64,000 bases of DNA from Mucilaginibacter yixingensis (GCF_041080815.1 NZ_CP160205.1:1364001-1428000); one strand, 5' to 3'. Positions 1 to 8,464 are shown, counted from the first letter of the stretch. The notes: generated from the sequence alone by a model not told the origin. Numbers and translations: made by a program.

Positions 1-1205
1 TCAATGCTGTCAAACAGGGCCATAAATGGCTCCTGGTGGAAGTTCCAGCTGGTGCGGCCTTTGCACATAATATCCAGCATGTGGCGGCGGATAATGAGGT
101 CTTCACGGTTTAAAAAATGGCCTTTTGCTACGGGGAGGATATCGTTATTAATCAACTCCAGGTATTGCTCTACCGTTTTTACGTTTTGCGCATAGGCACT
201 CCACGCATCGCTGATGGATGATACGCCCAGGCCAATCAACAGTTGGGTATATTGATGGGTATAACCCATGAAATTGCGGTGCAGATGCCCATTGGTTTGG
301 GCCTTGTACAGGTTGTCGGTTAGCAAGGCAAAGTGGTCCATGCCAATTTCGGCATACCCCATATTGATGAACGCGTTGCGCCCAAATTCATACAACGCTG
401 CTTTCTCCATCACGCCGGGCAGATCATGCTCGGTAAACTTGCGCTGTCCGGGTTTTATCCAGGGCACGTGCGCGTAGCTGTAAAAGGCAATTCTGTCTGG
501 TTTTAGCTGCTTTATTTTGGCAAGCGTATCCGCCAGTCCGCACAAGGTTTGCAGCGGCAGGCCATAGATCAGATCGAAATTAACGGATGTATAGCCAATC
601 CGGCGGGCTTGCAGCGTTACTGCTTTTACCTGTTCAAAACTTTGTATACGATTAATAATGAGCTGTACCCGCGGATCAAAATCCTGTATCCCCAAACTCA
701 ACCGGCGGAAACCCAGATCATAAAGCGTTTGCAAATGATCAACGGTGGTATTGGCCGGGTGAGCCTCAAAGCTGAACTCGGCCTGCGGGTGGATGTCTGC
801 ACCGTTCAGTATGCCATCCAGCAAAAGTTTCAGGTTGGTCGCCTTAAAAAACGTGGGAGTGCCACCACCCAAATGAATCTCTTTGATCACCGGTCGCGCG
901 CCCAGTGCTTGCTTGTACATGGCCCATTCTTTTAGCAGTGCCTTGATGTATGGCGTTTCTACTCCGTGGTTTTTGGTAATGCGGGTGTTGCACCCGCAAT
1001 AGGTACAAAGGTTCTCGCAAAAGGGGAGGTGCAGGTACAGGCTGATGCCATCGCTGGTGTTACTTTTTTCAAAAAGGGCTTTTACCGTTTGCAGCCATCG
1101 GGCTGGGTCAAACTCCTGCTTGTCCCAGTACGGTACGGTAGGGTAGCTGGTGTAACGGGGGGCGGCTACCGCATATTTTTTAATCAACTCATCCTGGCTT
1201 ATCAT
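1..1205 (-). CDS. hemN: Oxygen-independent coproporphyrinogen III oxidase (HemN), 3' end cut by window
   Basis: Radical-SAM enzyme that decarboxylates coproporphyrinogen III to protoporphyrinogen IX without oxygen, in the cytoplasm (haem synthesis). Translating the minus strand from the ATG at 1205 gives about 401 residues, and the frame stays open to the window edge. Residues 17-22 read RYTSYP, typical of HemN N-termini, and the 4Fe-4S motif lies in CENLCTYCGC, with cysteines near 63, 67, 70 and 72, the same spacing as E. coli HemN. The family is about 450 aa, so roughly 50 C-terminal residues lie outside. The start overlaps the ldhA stop (ATGA), so the two are translationally coupled. An anaerobic haem gene fits the FNR-type regulator encoded just upstream. 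Confidence 0.95.
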   Translation of the reverse strand, partial: MISQDELIKKYAVAAPRYTSYPTVPYWDKQEFDPARWLQTVKALFEKSNTSDGISLYLHLPFCENLCTYCGCNTRITKNHGVETPYIKALLKEWAMYKQALGARPVIKEIHLGGGTPTFFKATNLKLLLDGILNGADIHPQAEFSFEAHPANTTVDHLQTLYDLGFRRLSLGIQDFDPRVQLIINRIQSFEQVKAVTLQARRIGYTSVNFDLIYGLPLQTLCGLADTLAKIKQLKPDRIAFYSYAHVPWIKPGQRKFTEHDLPGVMEKAALYEFGRNAFINMGYAEIGMDHFALLTDNLYKAQTNGHLHRNFMGYTHQYTQLLIGLGVSSISDAWSAYAQNVKTVEQYLELINNDILPVAKGHFLNREDLIIRRHMLDIMCKGRTSWNFHQEPFMALFDSI

Positions 1206-2257
1206 AGCAGGTAATTGTTAACGTTATCTTCCTGAGGTTTTGAGGTGGCGGGTGTTGCGGTGCGACAGCCGCGTGCACAGGCACAGGCGTCGCCTACACA
1301 TTTCTTGTCTTGCCACAAGTCCAGGTTTTTGATGGTTTGCTGGGTGATCTGCTGCAGCGCCTCTTTGGTTAAAAATGCCTGATGCGGTGTTACCAGCACG
1401 TTGGGGTGGTTAAGCAACTGCTGTAGCAGTGGGTCCTTATCGCGGTCATACTCATGATCGTCAAAAAATAGGTTCTTTTCGTTCTCGTAGACATCCAGGC
1501 CCAGGTAGCCAATGTGGCCGCTATAAACGCCTTCCACTACATCCACTGTTTTCATGAGCCCGCCGCGTGAGGTGTTGAGCAACATTACGCCTTCTTTCAT
1601 GGCGGCAATGGCCCGGGCGTCTATCATGTAGTAAGTTTCGGGCGTAAGGGGGAGGTGTAGTGAAATGATATCAGCCTCATGATAAAGGGTTTGCAACGAT
1701 ACTTTCTCTACAAAATTCAGCTCCTGGGCGGTGTTGGCGTCATAGCCAATTATCCGGCAGCCAAAGCCTTTAAAAATAGCAGCCGTGGCGCGGCCGATGT
1801 TGCCCAGGCCAACGATACCCACCGTTTTCTGGTGCAGGTTGAAGCCCATCAGGTCATCCAGCCTAAAATCAAAATGATGACTTTGTTTGTCGGCACGCGG
1901 CAGACGGCGGTTTAGCGCCAGGGCCAGGGCAACGGTATGTTCTGCAATGGCTTGCGGTGAGTAAGCCGGTACACTGGCCAGCTTAATGCCGTGCAGGGCA
2001 GCGGCCTGTTTATCAATATGATCTGTACCTGCGCTGCGGGTGGCTATAAAGCGTACCCCCAGTTTGTTCAGCTCCTGTATAACGGGGGCCGAAACATCAT
2101 CGTTTGTGAAGACAATCACGGCGTCTTTACCCTCGGCAAAGCCAACGGTTTCTGGTGTAAGCCGGTTAGATATCAGGGTGATATCGTGTTTCTTCTGATT
2201 GGCCTTGATTAAGTATTCTTTTTCAAAAGGCTTTATACTGTAGGCAACCACTTTCAT
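1202..2257 (-). CDS. ldhA: D-lactate dehydrogenase / D-2-hydroxyacid dehydrogenase with cysteine-rich tail
   Basis: NAD-dependent reduction of pyruvate to D-lactate during oxygen limitation (family knowledge). It has the D-2-hydroxyacid dehydrogenase fold: GLGNIG dinucleotide motif near residue 150, the catalytic Arg in NTSRGG, the Glu in DVYENEK and the His in TPHQAF. Length is 351 aa against about 330 for typical LdhA. The extra C-terminal tail carries four cysteines (320, 325, 327, 331) in CVGDACACARGC. The gene overlaps hemN by four bases and follows the REC-FNR regulator gene after a 79-base gap that holds a -7 box. Substrate specificity is inferred from family resemblance. Confidence 0.9.
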   Translation of the reverse strand: MKVVAYSIKPFEKEYLIKANQKKHDITLISNRLTPETVGFAEGKDAVIVFTNDDVSAPVIQELNKLGVRFIATRSAGTDHIDKQAAALHGIKLASVPAYSPQAIAEHTVALALALNRRLPRADKQSHHFDFRLDDLMGFNLHQKTVGIVGLGNIGRATAAIFKGFGCRIIGYDANTAQELNFVEKVSLQTLYHEADIISLHLPLTPETYYMIDARAIAAMKEGVMLLNTSRGGLMKTVDVVEGVYSGHIGYLGLDVYENEKNLFFDDHEYDRDKDPLLQQLLNHPNVLVTPHQAFLTKEALQQITQQTIKNLDLWQDKKCVGDACACARGCRTATPATSKPQEDNVNNYLL

Positions 2258-2274
2258 GTTCTTTTGCTTTTATA

Positions 2275-2282
2275 CAAAGCTA
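2275..2282 (-). promoter_or_regulatory. Predicted -7 box upstream of ldhA-hemN
   Basis: On the minus strand this reads TAGCTTTG, an exact match to the Bacteroidota -7 consensus TAnnTTTG. It lies about 20 bases before the ldhA ATG, giving a predicted transcription start near 2270. No convincing -33 TTTG is visible, as expected for an activator-dependent promoter. Confidence 0.55.
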
Positions 2283-2327
2283 CGGTGATGGTTGCGGGTG
2301 GGCCATGCGCGCCGTCAGCCCAAAAAA

Positions 2328-2339
2328 TGATCAATATCA
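2328..2339. promoter_or_regulatory. FNR-type box upstream of ldhA
   Basis: The sequence TGATCAATATCA matches the symmetric FNR core TGAT-N4-ATCA. It overlaps the stop codon of the REC-FNR gene. Its centre is about 62 bp upstream of the transcription start predicted from the ldhA -7 box, a classic class-I activator position. The upstream regulator has an E-x-x-S-R recognition helix (ETVSR), the pattern that reads TTGAT in FNR. Binding is inferred. Confidence 0.55.
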
Positions 2340-3386
2340 GTTTTTCATGCGGGCCAGCCGCTGCAGGTCAAGTATGCTGATGGTGCTACCTTTCTTTTCA
2401 ATCAGTTTTTCGTCTTTAAAATCGCTCAGCGTACGGCTCACGGTCTCTGTAGCCATGCCGGCCATAGCGGCCAGCTCATCGCGAGAGATGCGGAACTGGT
2501 CTGGCGACGGCAGCTGATTACTCAGCCTTACCAGTGTTTGTGCCAGGCGCTTGCGTACAGAGTTGTAGGCCAGCTCCAACAGTTGCTCTTCTTTGTCTTT
2601 GATATTGTTAGCCAGTAGTCGAATGAATTGCCCGCTCACATCAGGGTAACGATCCATCAGGCCAATTACTGCATCTTTGGGCAGCAGGCAAATGGCGCAA
2701 TCTTCCAGCGCTTCGGCGGTTTCGGTATAAGGCTCGTCTAACAGCAGCGCGTGGATGCCCAGGTAATCATCAGCACGGTACAGATTCATCATCAGTTCGC
2801 GCCCGTCTTCGGCCATTTTGTAGGTGCGCACGGCGCCTTCCATTAGCAGGTAAAGGCCTTGCGGCATGTCGCCCTCATAAAAAAGTACCTGTTTTTTCTT
2901 GATCTGACGGATCTTTCTGCCCGCAATCAAGTTCTTCAGCTCGGCAGCACCTTTGCCCTGACCTGCGGCCAGTTGCTCCAGGTTTTGGAGTGATTTACTG
3001 TAAAACTCTTCCTGCCGTTGTTTTTTTGCCAGGCGGCTTTCAATCGCGTTGAGCAGTTCCAGATCGTCAAAAGGTTTGGTCAGATAGTCATCGGCACCCA
3101 TTTCCATTCCTTTCCTAAAGTCAACACGCTCGGCTTTGGCAGTCAGAAAGATAAAGGGGATGTTCATCGTGTCGGTGTTCTTACTCAGCAGGTAAAGCAC
3201 ACCATATCCGTCCAGCTCAGGCATCATAATATCGCACAAAATCAGATCGGGTTTGTGCTGGGTAGCCAGGTCTACACCCGTGCGACCGTTATCGGCTTCC
3301 AGGACGCGGTAATCGGCCAGGGTAAGTATTTCGGCTGTGCTTTCGCGGATGTCGGTATTATCCTCAATGATCAGTATTGTTTTCAT
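2337..3386 (-). CDS. Response regulator: receiver domain fused to cNMP-binding/FNR-type HTH
   Basis: Cytoplasmic two-component regulator of 349 aa. Residues 1-120 are a CheY-like receiver with acidic pocket E8/D9, phospho-acceptor Asp52 in CDIMMPELDG and a conserved Lys in LTKPFD. Residues about 145-265 form a cNMP-binding beta-roll (GLYLLMEGAVRTY). Residues 270-349 are a Crp-type winged helix with recognition helix ATETVSRTL. The E-x-x-S-R pattern is FNR-like rather than CRP-like. The N-terminal cysteine cluster of true FNR is absent, so an Fe-S oxygen sensor is unlikely; phosphorylation by the adjacent FixL-like kinase is the probable input. The start overlaps the kinase gene by 23 bases. 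The fusion combines roles split between FixJ and FixK in rhizobia. Confidence 0.9.
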   Translation of the reverse strand: MKTILIIEDNTDIRESTAEILTLADYRVLEADNGRTGVDLATQHKPDLILCDIMMPELDGYGVLYLLSKNTDTMNIPFIFLTAKAERVDFRKGMEMGADDYLTKPFDDLELLNAIESRLAKKQRQEEFYSKSLQNLEQLAAGQGKGAAELKNLIAGRKIRQIKKKQVLFYEGDMPQGLYLLMEGAVRTYKMAEDGRELMMNLYRADDYLGIHALLLDEPYTETAEALEDCAICLLPKDAVIGLMDRYPDVSGQFIRLLANNIKDKEEQLLELAYNSVRKRLAQTLVRLSNQLPSPDQFRISRDELAAMAGMATETVSRTLSDFKDEKLIEKKGSTISILDLQRLARMKN

Positions 3387-4572
3387 GACGATTAGGGAAA
3401 GAAAGTGTAAATGATGTGCCCTGGTTCAGTTTGCTTTTAAAATCTATTTGTCCGTCCATCAGCGATGCATAGCGCAGCACAATGTTCAGGCCAAGGCCGG
3501 TGCCCGGAATGCTACCGGTGTTGTGCGCACGGAAGAAGGCCTCGAACAAATGCTTCTGGTCTTCATCGGGGATGCCGATGCCGTTATCTTTAATAATAAC
3601 GATGAGCCGGTCTGCAACCAGCTCGGTATTAAACTCAATAAAAGTGTTCTCGCCCGAGTATTTGATGGCATTGCCAATAAGATTGATGATACAGTTTTTA
3701 AGTAAGCTTTGATCAAGCATTACAGAGCGTGCCGTGCCGGTATGCTGATAAACAATGTTTTGGTTTTGCTTGGCTATCAGCTGCATTTCTTCGGTAATTT
3801 CTTCGCCAAACTTTACCACATCAAATGCCTGAAACTGGGGTTCAACCTTGCCGGCTTCCAACCGTTCTAACGAGAGAAAATCATTCAGAATGGCGGTAAG
3901 GTTGCTCACCGAGTTTTTGATCTTGCCGATGTGTTTGCTGATAGCCGCCTGGTCATTCTGCTGTACGTATTTATCAATCAGTACGGCCGATAGCTGGACG
4001 GCGCTCAGCGGCGTGCGAAACTCGTGCGAGGCCATTGACACAAAGCGACTTTTCAGGTTGCTCAGTTCTTTTTCTTTTTCCAGCGATTGGCTTACCTCTT
4101 CTTTGGCCAGTTCCAATTCGCGCACGGTTTCTTTGAGTGAGAGGGTGCGCTCTTCTACCTGGTCTTCCAGGCGCGAGGTGTATTCTTTGAGTTTTTCTTC
4201 GGCTTCTTTTTCGCGGGAGAGATCATGGATAAAACCCGTGTAGATCTTCCGGCCAGAGAATTGTACCTCGCTCACCCCCAACCTGAAGGGGAACACCGAG
4301 CCATCTTTTTTCAAGCCTTTTACCTCGCGGCCTATGCCGATGATATGCGGCCGGCCGGTGTGCTGATAGCGTTGGATGTACTCATCATGATGCTCCTTGT
4401 CTGGCGGCGGCATCAGTACGCTCACATTTTTGCCAATTACCTCATGCGGTTCATACTGAAAAAGCGCACAAGCCGATGGGTTGATGGTCTCGATATACCC
4501 GCGGCCATCAATGGTGATGATACCGTCAATGGCATGCTCAATAATGGCTTTTAATAAGGCTGTATTCTCCAT
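3364..4572 (-). CDS. FixL-like haem-PAS sensor histidine kinase
   Basis: Soluble kinase of 402 aa with no membrane segment. Residues 1-125 are a PAS domain that aligns without gaps to the FixL haem pocket: His62 in HHDEYIQRY corresponds to the proximal haem ligand His200 of Bradyrhizobium FixL, Arg68 to Arg206, His76-Ile77 to His214-Ile215, and Arg82 in IIGIGR to the oxygen-gating Arg220. A coiled coil spans about 125-175, the H-box is MASHEFRTPL with His183, and the ATPase domain has DNGIGIPDED and GTGLGLNI. The output partner is the overlapping REC-FNR protein. Haem binding is inferred from residue conservation. The start lies directly against a long inverted repeat that contains an FNR-type box. 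Confidence 0.9.
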   Translation of the reverse strand: MENTALLKAIIEHAIDGIITIDGRGYIETINPSACALFQYEPHEVIGKNVSVLMPPPDKEHHDEYIQRYQHTGRPHIIGIGREVKGLKKDGSVFPFRLGVSEVQFSGRKIYTGFIHDLSREKEAEEKLKEYTSRLEDQVEERTLSLKETVRELELAKEEVSQSLEKEKELSNLKSRFVSMASHEFRTPLSAVQLSAVLIDKYVQQNDQAAISKHIGKIKNSVSNLTAILNDFLSLERLEAGKVEPQFQAFDVVKFGEEITEEMQLIAKQNQNIVYQHTGTARSVMLDQSLLKNCIINLIGNAIKYSGENTFIEFNTELVADRLIVIIKDNGIGIPDEDQKHLFEAFFRAHNTGSIPGTGLGLNIVLRYASLMDGQIDFKSKLNQGTSFTLSFPNRHENNTDH

Positions 4573-4575
4573 CGG

Positions 4576-4671
4576 CTATAAAAATGATCTTCATCACAAA
4601 TATGCTAAATGAGGCCCTGATAATAAAATGACGGGCAACGGATCAGGGTGTGACGAAGATCATTTTTATAG
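4576..4671. promoter_or_regulatory. 22-bp inverted repeat with two FNR-like boxes upstream of the FixL-like gene
   Basis: The arms at 4576-4597 and 4650-4671 are reverse complements with one mismatch, separated by 52 bases. The left arm contains TGATCTTCATCA (4585-4596), a perfect TGAT-N4-ATCA; the right arm contains TGACGAAGATCA (4651-4662), one base off. An inner 7-bp pair (CCCTGAT/ATCAGGG) sits in the loop. The left arm ends three bases before the kinase ATG. It can be read as a double operator for FNR-type autoregulation, or as a hairpin ending the DUF4249 operon; the absence of a T-run favours the operator reading. Confidence 0.5.
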
Positions 4672-4680
4672 TTCAAATAT

Positions 4681-5472
4681 TTATTGTACAGAAATGGCCA
4701 ATGTATCTGTTTGGGCTGATGCGAAGATGCCATAGCCGTTCACCACGTTTGTTGGCGGGTCTGTCAGTTCTTGTGAGGAGGTGTTGGCGTTGCTCTTTAG
4801 TGCATCGGCATAAACTTTATCTACGCTGTAAAGTATAGCGCGATAGGTGCCATAGTAGTTAAAGCTACGCGCATATACCGCCAGCGATGAGGCTTGCTTG
4901 GCATCAATGGTAAAGTTAACCGGCGCGTTAAAGCCCCGCCCGCTCACACTTGGCGGACTAGCCTCATCATTCATGAAAACCACCACATGGTTTAACGAGT
5001 CGGGGTTATCCCAATGCAAGGTAAATGCCGGCGGTAAAATAATACCGGGACTATTGGTGCTGCTGGGGTAAGCATAGTTAAAGTCTGTAGTGTAACCGGT
5101 AGGTTTGGCAGGCATCAGCGTGCTGGCGGTCACGGTTTTGCCGTCGTAGGTAAAGCTCAGTTTGTAGGTTTTTCCAGCCGATAGGATAGATGCATCCGAA
5201 TAAGTATAGGTGCCGGTTGCGGTCTCGCTCAGTGAGTAGCTGCGCGTGCCATCGTTTATTGATAGTTTGAGCCCTGCAATAAGCGGCCCGTACACAGCGG
5301 TATCGGTAATGTCTTTCTGTTCGTAAACTTTTACGCTGATGGGCTGACCGGGAATGAGGTAGCCCACTACCACCGGTAGCACGCTGTTATCAACCGCTTG
5401 TTTGCGGCATGCAGTAAGACCGGCAAGCAACGCAAACATCAGTAATGTTGCTCTTTTTATAGTTATTTCCAT
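4681..5472 (-). CDS. DUF4249 outer-membrane-associated lipoprotein
   Basis: Protein of 263 aa with a lipoprotein signal peptide (LLAGLTAC, lipidated Cys at 22). The body matches the DUF4249 pattern: an Ig-like beta-rich protein beginning with LPVVVGYLIPGQPISVKVYEQKD and a second half with the HWDNPDSLNHVVVF segment. DUF4249 genes typically accompany a TonB-dependent receptor, and here the start overlaps the 3' end of the receptor gene by 10 bases, so they form an operon. The molecular role is unknown; a surface accessory to the receptor is inferred. Confidence 0.85.
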   Translation of the reverse strand: MEITIKRATLLMFALLAGLTACRKQAVDNSVLPVVVGYLIPGQPISVKVYEQKDITDTAVYGPLIAGLKLSINDGTRSYSLSETATGTYTYSDASILSAGKTYKLSFTYDGKTVTASTLMPAKPTGYTTDFNYAYPSSTNSPGIILPPAFTLHWDNPDSLNHVVVFMNDEASPPSVSGRGFNAPVNFTIDAKQASSLAVYARSFNYYGTYRAILYSVDKVYADALKSNANTSSQELTDPPTNVVNGYGIFASAQTDTLAISVQ

Positions 5473-8273
5473 TTTAAGCTGAGGGTGATGTTGGGGGTAA
5501 AACCTAAATATTTAACCACGGTGGTGTAAACCTGATTGTTGCGGATGTAGTACTCGTTATACCAGGTGTTTACGTGGTTGTAAACGTTAAATAATGACAG
5601 GCCGATGCTCCCGGTTTTGATGCCGTCAATCCGCAGCAGATCATAAGTGGCCGATAGATCAAGGCGATGGTAATCAGGCAATCTACCCGCATTTTTGCCA
5701 CTGATGGTGAGGTAAGATGTTTTGTTGCCATCGAGCGTTTGCACCGTGTAAGCGCCCAGCGGAGCGGTATACGGGTGCCCGGTGCTGAAGATGAAGACTG
5801 CCGAGAAACTCCAACGCTGCCAATGATACATGTTGATGGATTTTACCTCGTGGCGGATGTCCTGATCAGAGTCGTAATAATCGCTTCCATAAACCGGGAA
5901 CTTATTTTTGGCTTGTCCCAGCGTATAGCTGAGCCAGCCGGTGTAAAGTCCTGCCTTTTTCTGTAGTAAAAATTCTATGCCCTGGGTATAGCCTGATCCC
6001 TGGTAAAAATTCTCGGTAAGGGTAGTGGTGCTGCTACTGCCGCCGAAACCGCCAGGCCCGGCGCCGCCATCCTGCCGGATGGAATACTGGGTTAAGCCAT
6101 CAAGTCTTTTATAATAGCCTTCTACATCAAACAGAAAGTCATCGGTTTCATAACTGCCGCCGGCAATAAAATGGTAGGCACTGCTCACAGGGATGTTGCT
6201 GTTGTTGGCCAGCACCCAGAAGTTGCGGTTGCCGCCGGTTACGTCCTCGCGCACCACCTGGTTGGTAAATTGGTAAAAGCGACCGGTGGCACCCTTCAAG
6301 CTGAACTTGTCATTCAGGTGGTAAATAAAGTTTAGGCGCGGCTCGGTATAGGCTTTGCCCGTGGGGCCATAGTAAGTGGTACGCAGTCCCGGTTGTACGT
6401 GCCATTTACTGTTCGGGTCATATTGCAGCTCAACATAGCCGCCGCCGGTCAAACCCTGGTTATGCTGATTGATGAGTTGGGTGGTATCGCTCTGGTAAGT
6501 ATAGTCTATATGCAGTTGCGAGGAGAAACCGCCAAACAACCATTTCATTTGCTGGTTGGCCCGCCATTCCCAATCAGATTTTAGGCTAACATCGCTCAGG
6601 TGATTGTTTTCTACCGTTCCATTCAGCACGTTGCGGGTGGCACCGCTGTCGGTCAGCATGGCGTTGGTACCGCGGGTACGGTCGCTGTTAAAATCGGTGT
6701 AGCTAAAGGTGGTGTTGGCAAACAGCTTACTGCCAATGGTGCTGCCCCATTTAAGGCTGGCGCCGGTATTGCCCGATTGCTGATTATCGTTAATCTTTAA
6801 ACTGGTAGCGTTGCCCGTAGCCATTGATGGCAGGTTCATTTGTCGGCCGTTATCAAGGTAGTCACTGCCATTATAGAAACTTAGTGCCAGGTTGTTGCGG
6901 GACGAGAACGTGTACGTGTACTTGGCGTTCACATCGTAAAAATAAGAGGAAGGGGTAGTTTGATTGCGGAAGCCACCACCACCAAAACCGCCACCACCAA
7001 AGCCGCGACCGCTCAGGCCGCCGAAGCCACCGCCAGACGGGCCGGTGGCTTCGGTAGTGGTGTTGAATTTGTTGAAGATCTTATCGTACAGCGGCCCCTG
7101 GTATGAGCGGCGCACCGCCACAAACACCGAGCTGTTTTTACCCACTGGTGTTTCTGCAAACAGGTTGGTACTGAGCAGACTGATATCGCCGCCAAAATTG
7201 GTTTCGTTCTTATTGCCGTCTTTACCGCGGATGTCTGTAACGCTGGACAAGCGGCCACCGTATTTGGCAGAGAAGCCACCTTTCATCAAATCCACATCGC
7301 GTACGGCATTGCTGTTAAACGCGCTGAAGAAACCATACAGGTGATCTACCTGGTAAACGGTAAAGCCATCCAGCAGCACGAGGTTTTGATCTGGCGTACC
7401 ACCGCGTACATAAGCGCCGGATGACGACTCATTGGTGGCGCTCACCCCCGGCATCAGCTGAAAGGCGCGCATAATATCACGCTCGCCAATGTTGGGCAAT
7501 TTATCCAGTGCCGATGGGGCCAGTTGCAGTACGCTTACCTGTTTGCTATCGGTATTAAGTACCCCGCTTTTTTTGCCGGTTACGGTTACCTCGTTCAGCG
7601 CATTCATGCTGGGGTAGAGGGAGAGTACCAACGCACTGTCTATCATCTTACTGTTCAGCCTGAAGGCATCGGGTTGATAGCCCACAAAAGATACATCAAG
7701 CGCAACCGTGTCTGATGGTACATTAAGAATGGTAAAGTTACCGCTGGTATTGGTGAGGGTAACCAGGTTGCTGCCGCGCACTTTTACGGTGGCGCCAGGC
7801 AGGGCCTCGCCGGTGTTCATATCCGTTACCTTGCCGGTGATGGGGAAGCTGAGGCGCTCCGGAGGTCCTTTAGGAGCCTCTAAGGTTATCACGGGTTTAA
7901 GGGCAGACGCCGTTCTGGTTAGCTCTTTCAGTCGTTTAAGCTTAGGCAGATCGTCCGGGCTTTGCAGCATGTAAATGGTGCCATCGTTCTCAATCCAGTA
8001 TTGCAGCTTGTTAGCCCGGCAAACGTTCTGGAAAACTTCTTGCAACGATTCATTGAAGAAGTGGTTGGATACATCCATCTCATGCAGCGGTTCGCGCTCA
8101 AAAAAGATGGGGATGTGGTAGGTGGCAGCAATGGTATCCAGCATCTCATCCAACCGGCAGGTATAAAAATGATCGATAATGGTGTTCTTCAATACCTTTT
8201 TAGTGTGCTGTGCACTGGCGGTAGAACAGGCCAGAAAAATAAGCGGATAAAGGCAATAGTAAATTTTCTTCAT
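5463..8273 (-). CDS. TonB-dependent receptor with N-terminal STN and carboxypeptidase-regulatory-like domains
   Basis: Outer-membrane importer of 936 aa. Order: signal peptide (1-21), an STN secretin/TonB short domain (about 30-105, IIDHFYTCRLDEMLD onward), a CarboxypepD_reg-like beta-sandwich (about 145-220, ITGKVTDMNTGEALPGATV), a TonB plug (about 240-345, with GAYVRGGTPDQNLVLLDG), and a beta-barrel ending in TLSLKWK. STN domains usually signal through FecR/FecI, but neither is nearby; a LytS/LytTR pair is divergently encoded instead. An extracellular loop near residues 410-440 is rich in Gly and Phe (GGFGG units), with a second short one near 745. Ligand unknown. Confidence 0.9.
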   Translation of the reverse strand: MKKIYYCLYPLIFLACSTASAQHTKKVLKNTIIDHFYTCRLDEMLDTIAATYHIPIFFEREPLHEMDVSNHFFNESLQEVFQNVCRANKLQYWIENDGTIYMLQSPDDLPKLKRLKELTRTASALKPVITLEAPKGPPERLSFPITGKVTDMNTGEALPGATVKVRGSNLVTLTNTSGNFTILNVPSDTVALDVSFVGYQPDAFRLNSKMIDSALVLSLYPSMNALNEVTVTGKKSGVLNTDSKQVSVLQLAPSALDKLPNIGERDIMRAFQLMPGVSATNESSSGAYVRGGTPDQNLVLLDGFTVYQVDHLYGFFSAFNSNAVRDVDLMKGGFSAKYGGRLSSVTDIRGKDGNKNETNFGGDISLLSTNLFAETPVGKNSSVFVAVRRSYQGPLYDKIFNKFNTTTEATGPSGGGFGGLSGRGFGGGGFGGGGFRNQTTPSSYFYDVNAKYTYTFSSRNNLALSFYNGSDYLDNGRQMNLPSMATGNATSLKINDNQQSGNTGASLKWGSTIGSKLFANTTFSYTDFNSDRTRGTNAMLTDSGATRNVLNGTVENNHLSDVSLKSDWEWRANQQMKWLFGGFSSQLHIDYTYQSDTTQLINQHNQGLTGGGYVELQYDPNSKWHVQPGLRTTYYGPTGKAYTEPRLNFIYHLNDKFSLKGATGRFYQFTNQVVREDVTGGNRNFWVLANNSNIPVSSAYHFIAGGSYETDDFLFDVEGYYKRLDGLTQYSIRQDGGAGPGGFGGSSSTTTLTENFYQGSGYTQGIEFLLQKKAGLYTGWLSYTLGQAKNKFPVYGSDYYDSDQDIRHEVKSINMYHWQRWSFSAVFIFSTGHPYTAPLGAYTVQTLDGNKTSYLTISGKNAGRLPDYHRLDLSATYDLLRIDGIKTGSIGLSLFNVYNHVNTWYNEYYIRNNQVYTTVVKYLGFTPNITLSLKWK

Positions 8274-8366
8274 ACAGGGGTAATAGGCAAATAGTGACGT
8301 TTAGTGTTGATTCATACAGTGCAGTAAACAGTGTCTTTCGGGCTTTATTATGGGGGCGGGAGGATG

Positions 8367-8394
8367 TATCGACGTAAACCGGAAATTTATCGAC
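8367..8394 (-). promoter_or_regulatory. LytTR-type direct-repeat operator upstream of the STN receptor
   Basis: On the minus strand two half-sites, TGTCGATAA and CGTCGATAC, are spaced exactly 21 bp (cores at 8388-8394 and 8367-8373). They point towards the receptor gene and lie about 95-120 bp before its start. Paired half-sites one to two helical turns apart are how LytTR-domain regulators bind. The same half-site occurs at 28578-28628, 29691-29720 and 32468-32520. Confidence 0.5.
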
Positions 8395-8436
8395 AGGAAC
8401 TAAAAATGGCGCTCACAGTGCGGCAAATGGCCCATT

Positions 8437-8464
8437 CGTCGACGGATTTTGCCTAACCGTAGAT
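8437..8464 (+). promoter_or_regulatory. Second LytTR-like direct repeat near the LytS start
   Basis: CGTCGAC (8437-8443) and CGTAGAT (8458-8464) are spaced 21 bp on the plus strand, pointing at the LytS-like kinase gene. The second half-site overlaps an upstream ATG at 8463, which argues that this ATG is not the kinase start. It may serve autoregulation. It is weaker than the other copies. Confidence 0.35.

Noticed and set aside
4576..4671. 96-bp unit with 22-bp inverted ends considered as a MITE
   Set aside because: No target-site duplication is visible and no second copy occurs in the window; FNR-like boxes in the arms give a simpler explanation, though a MITE is not excluded.
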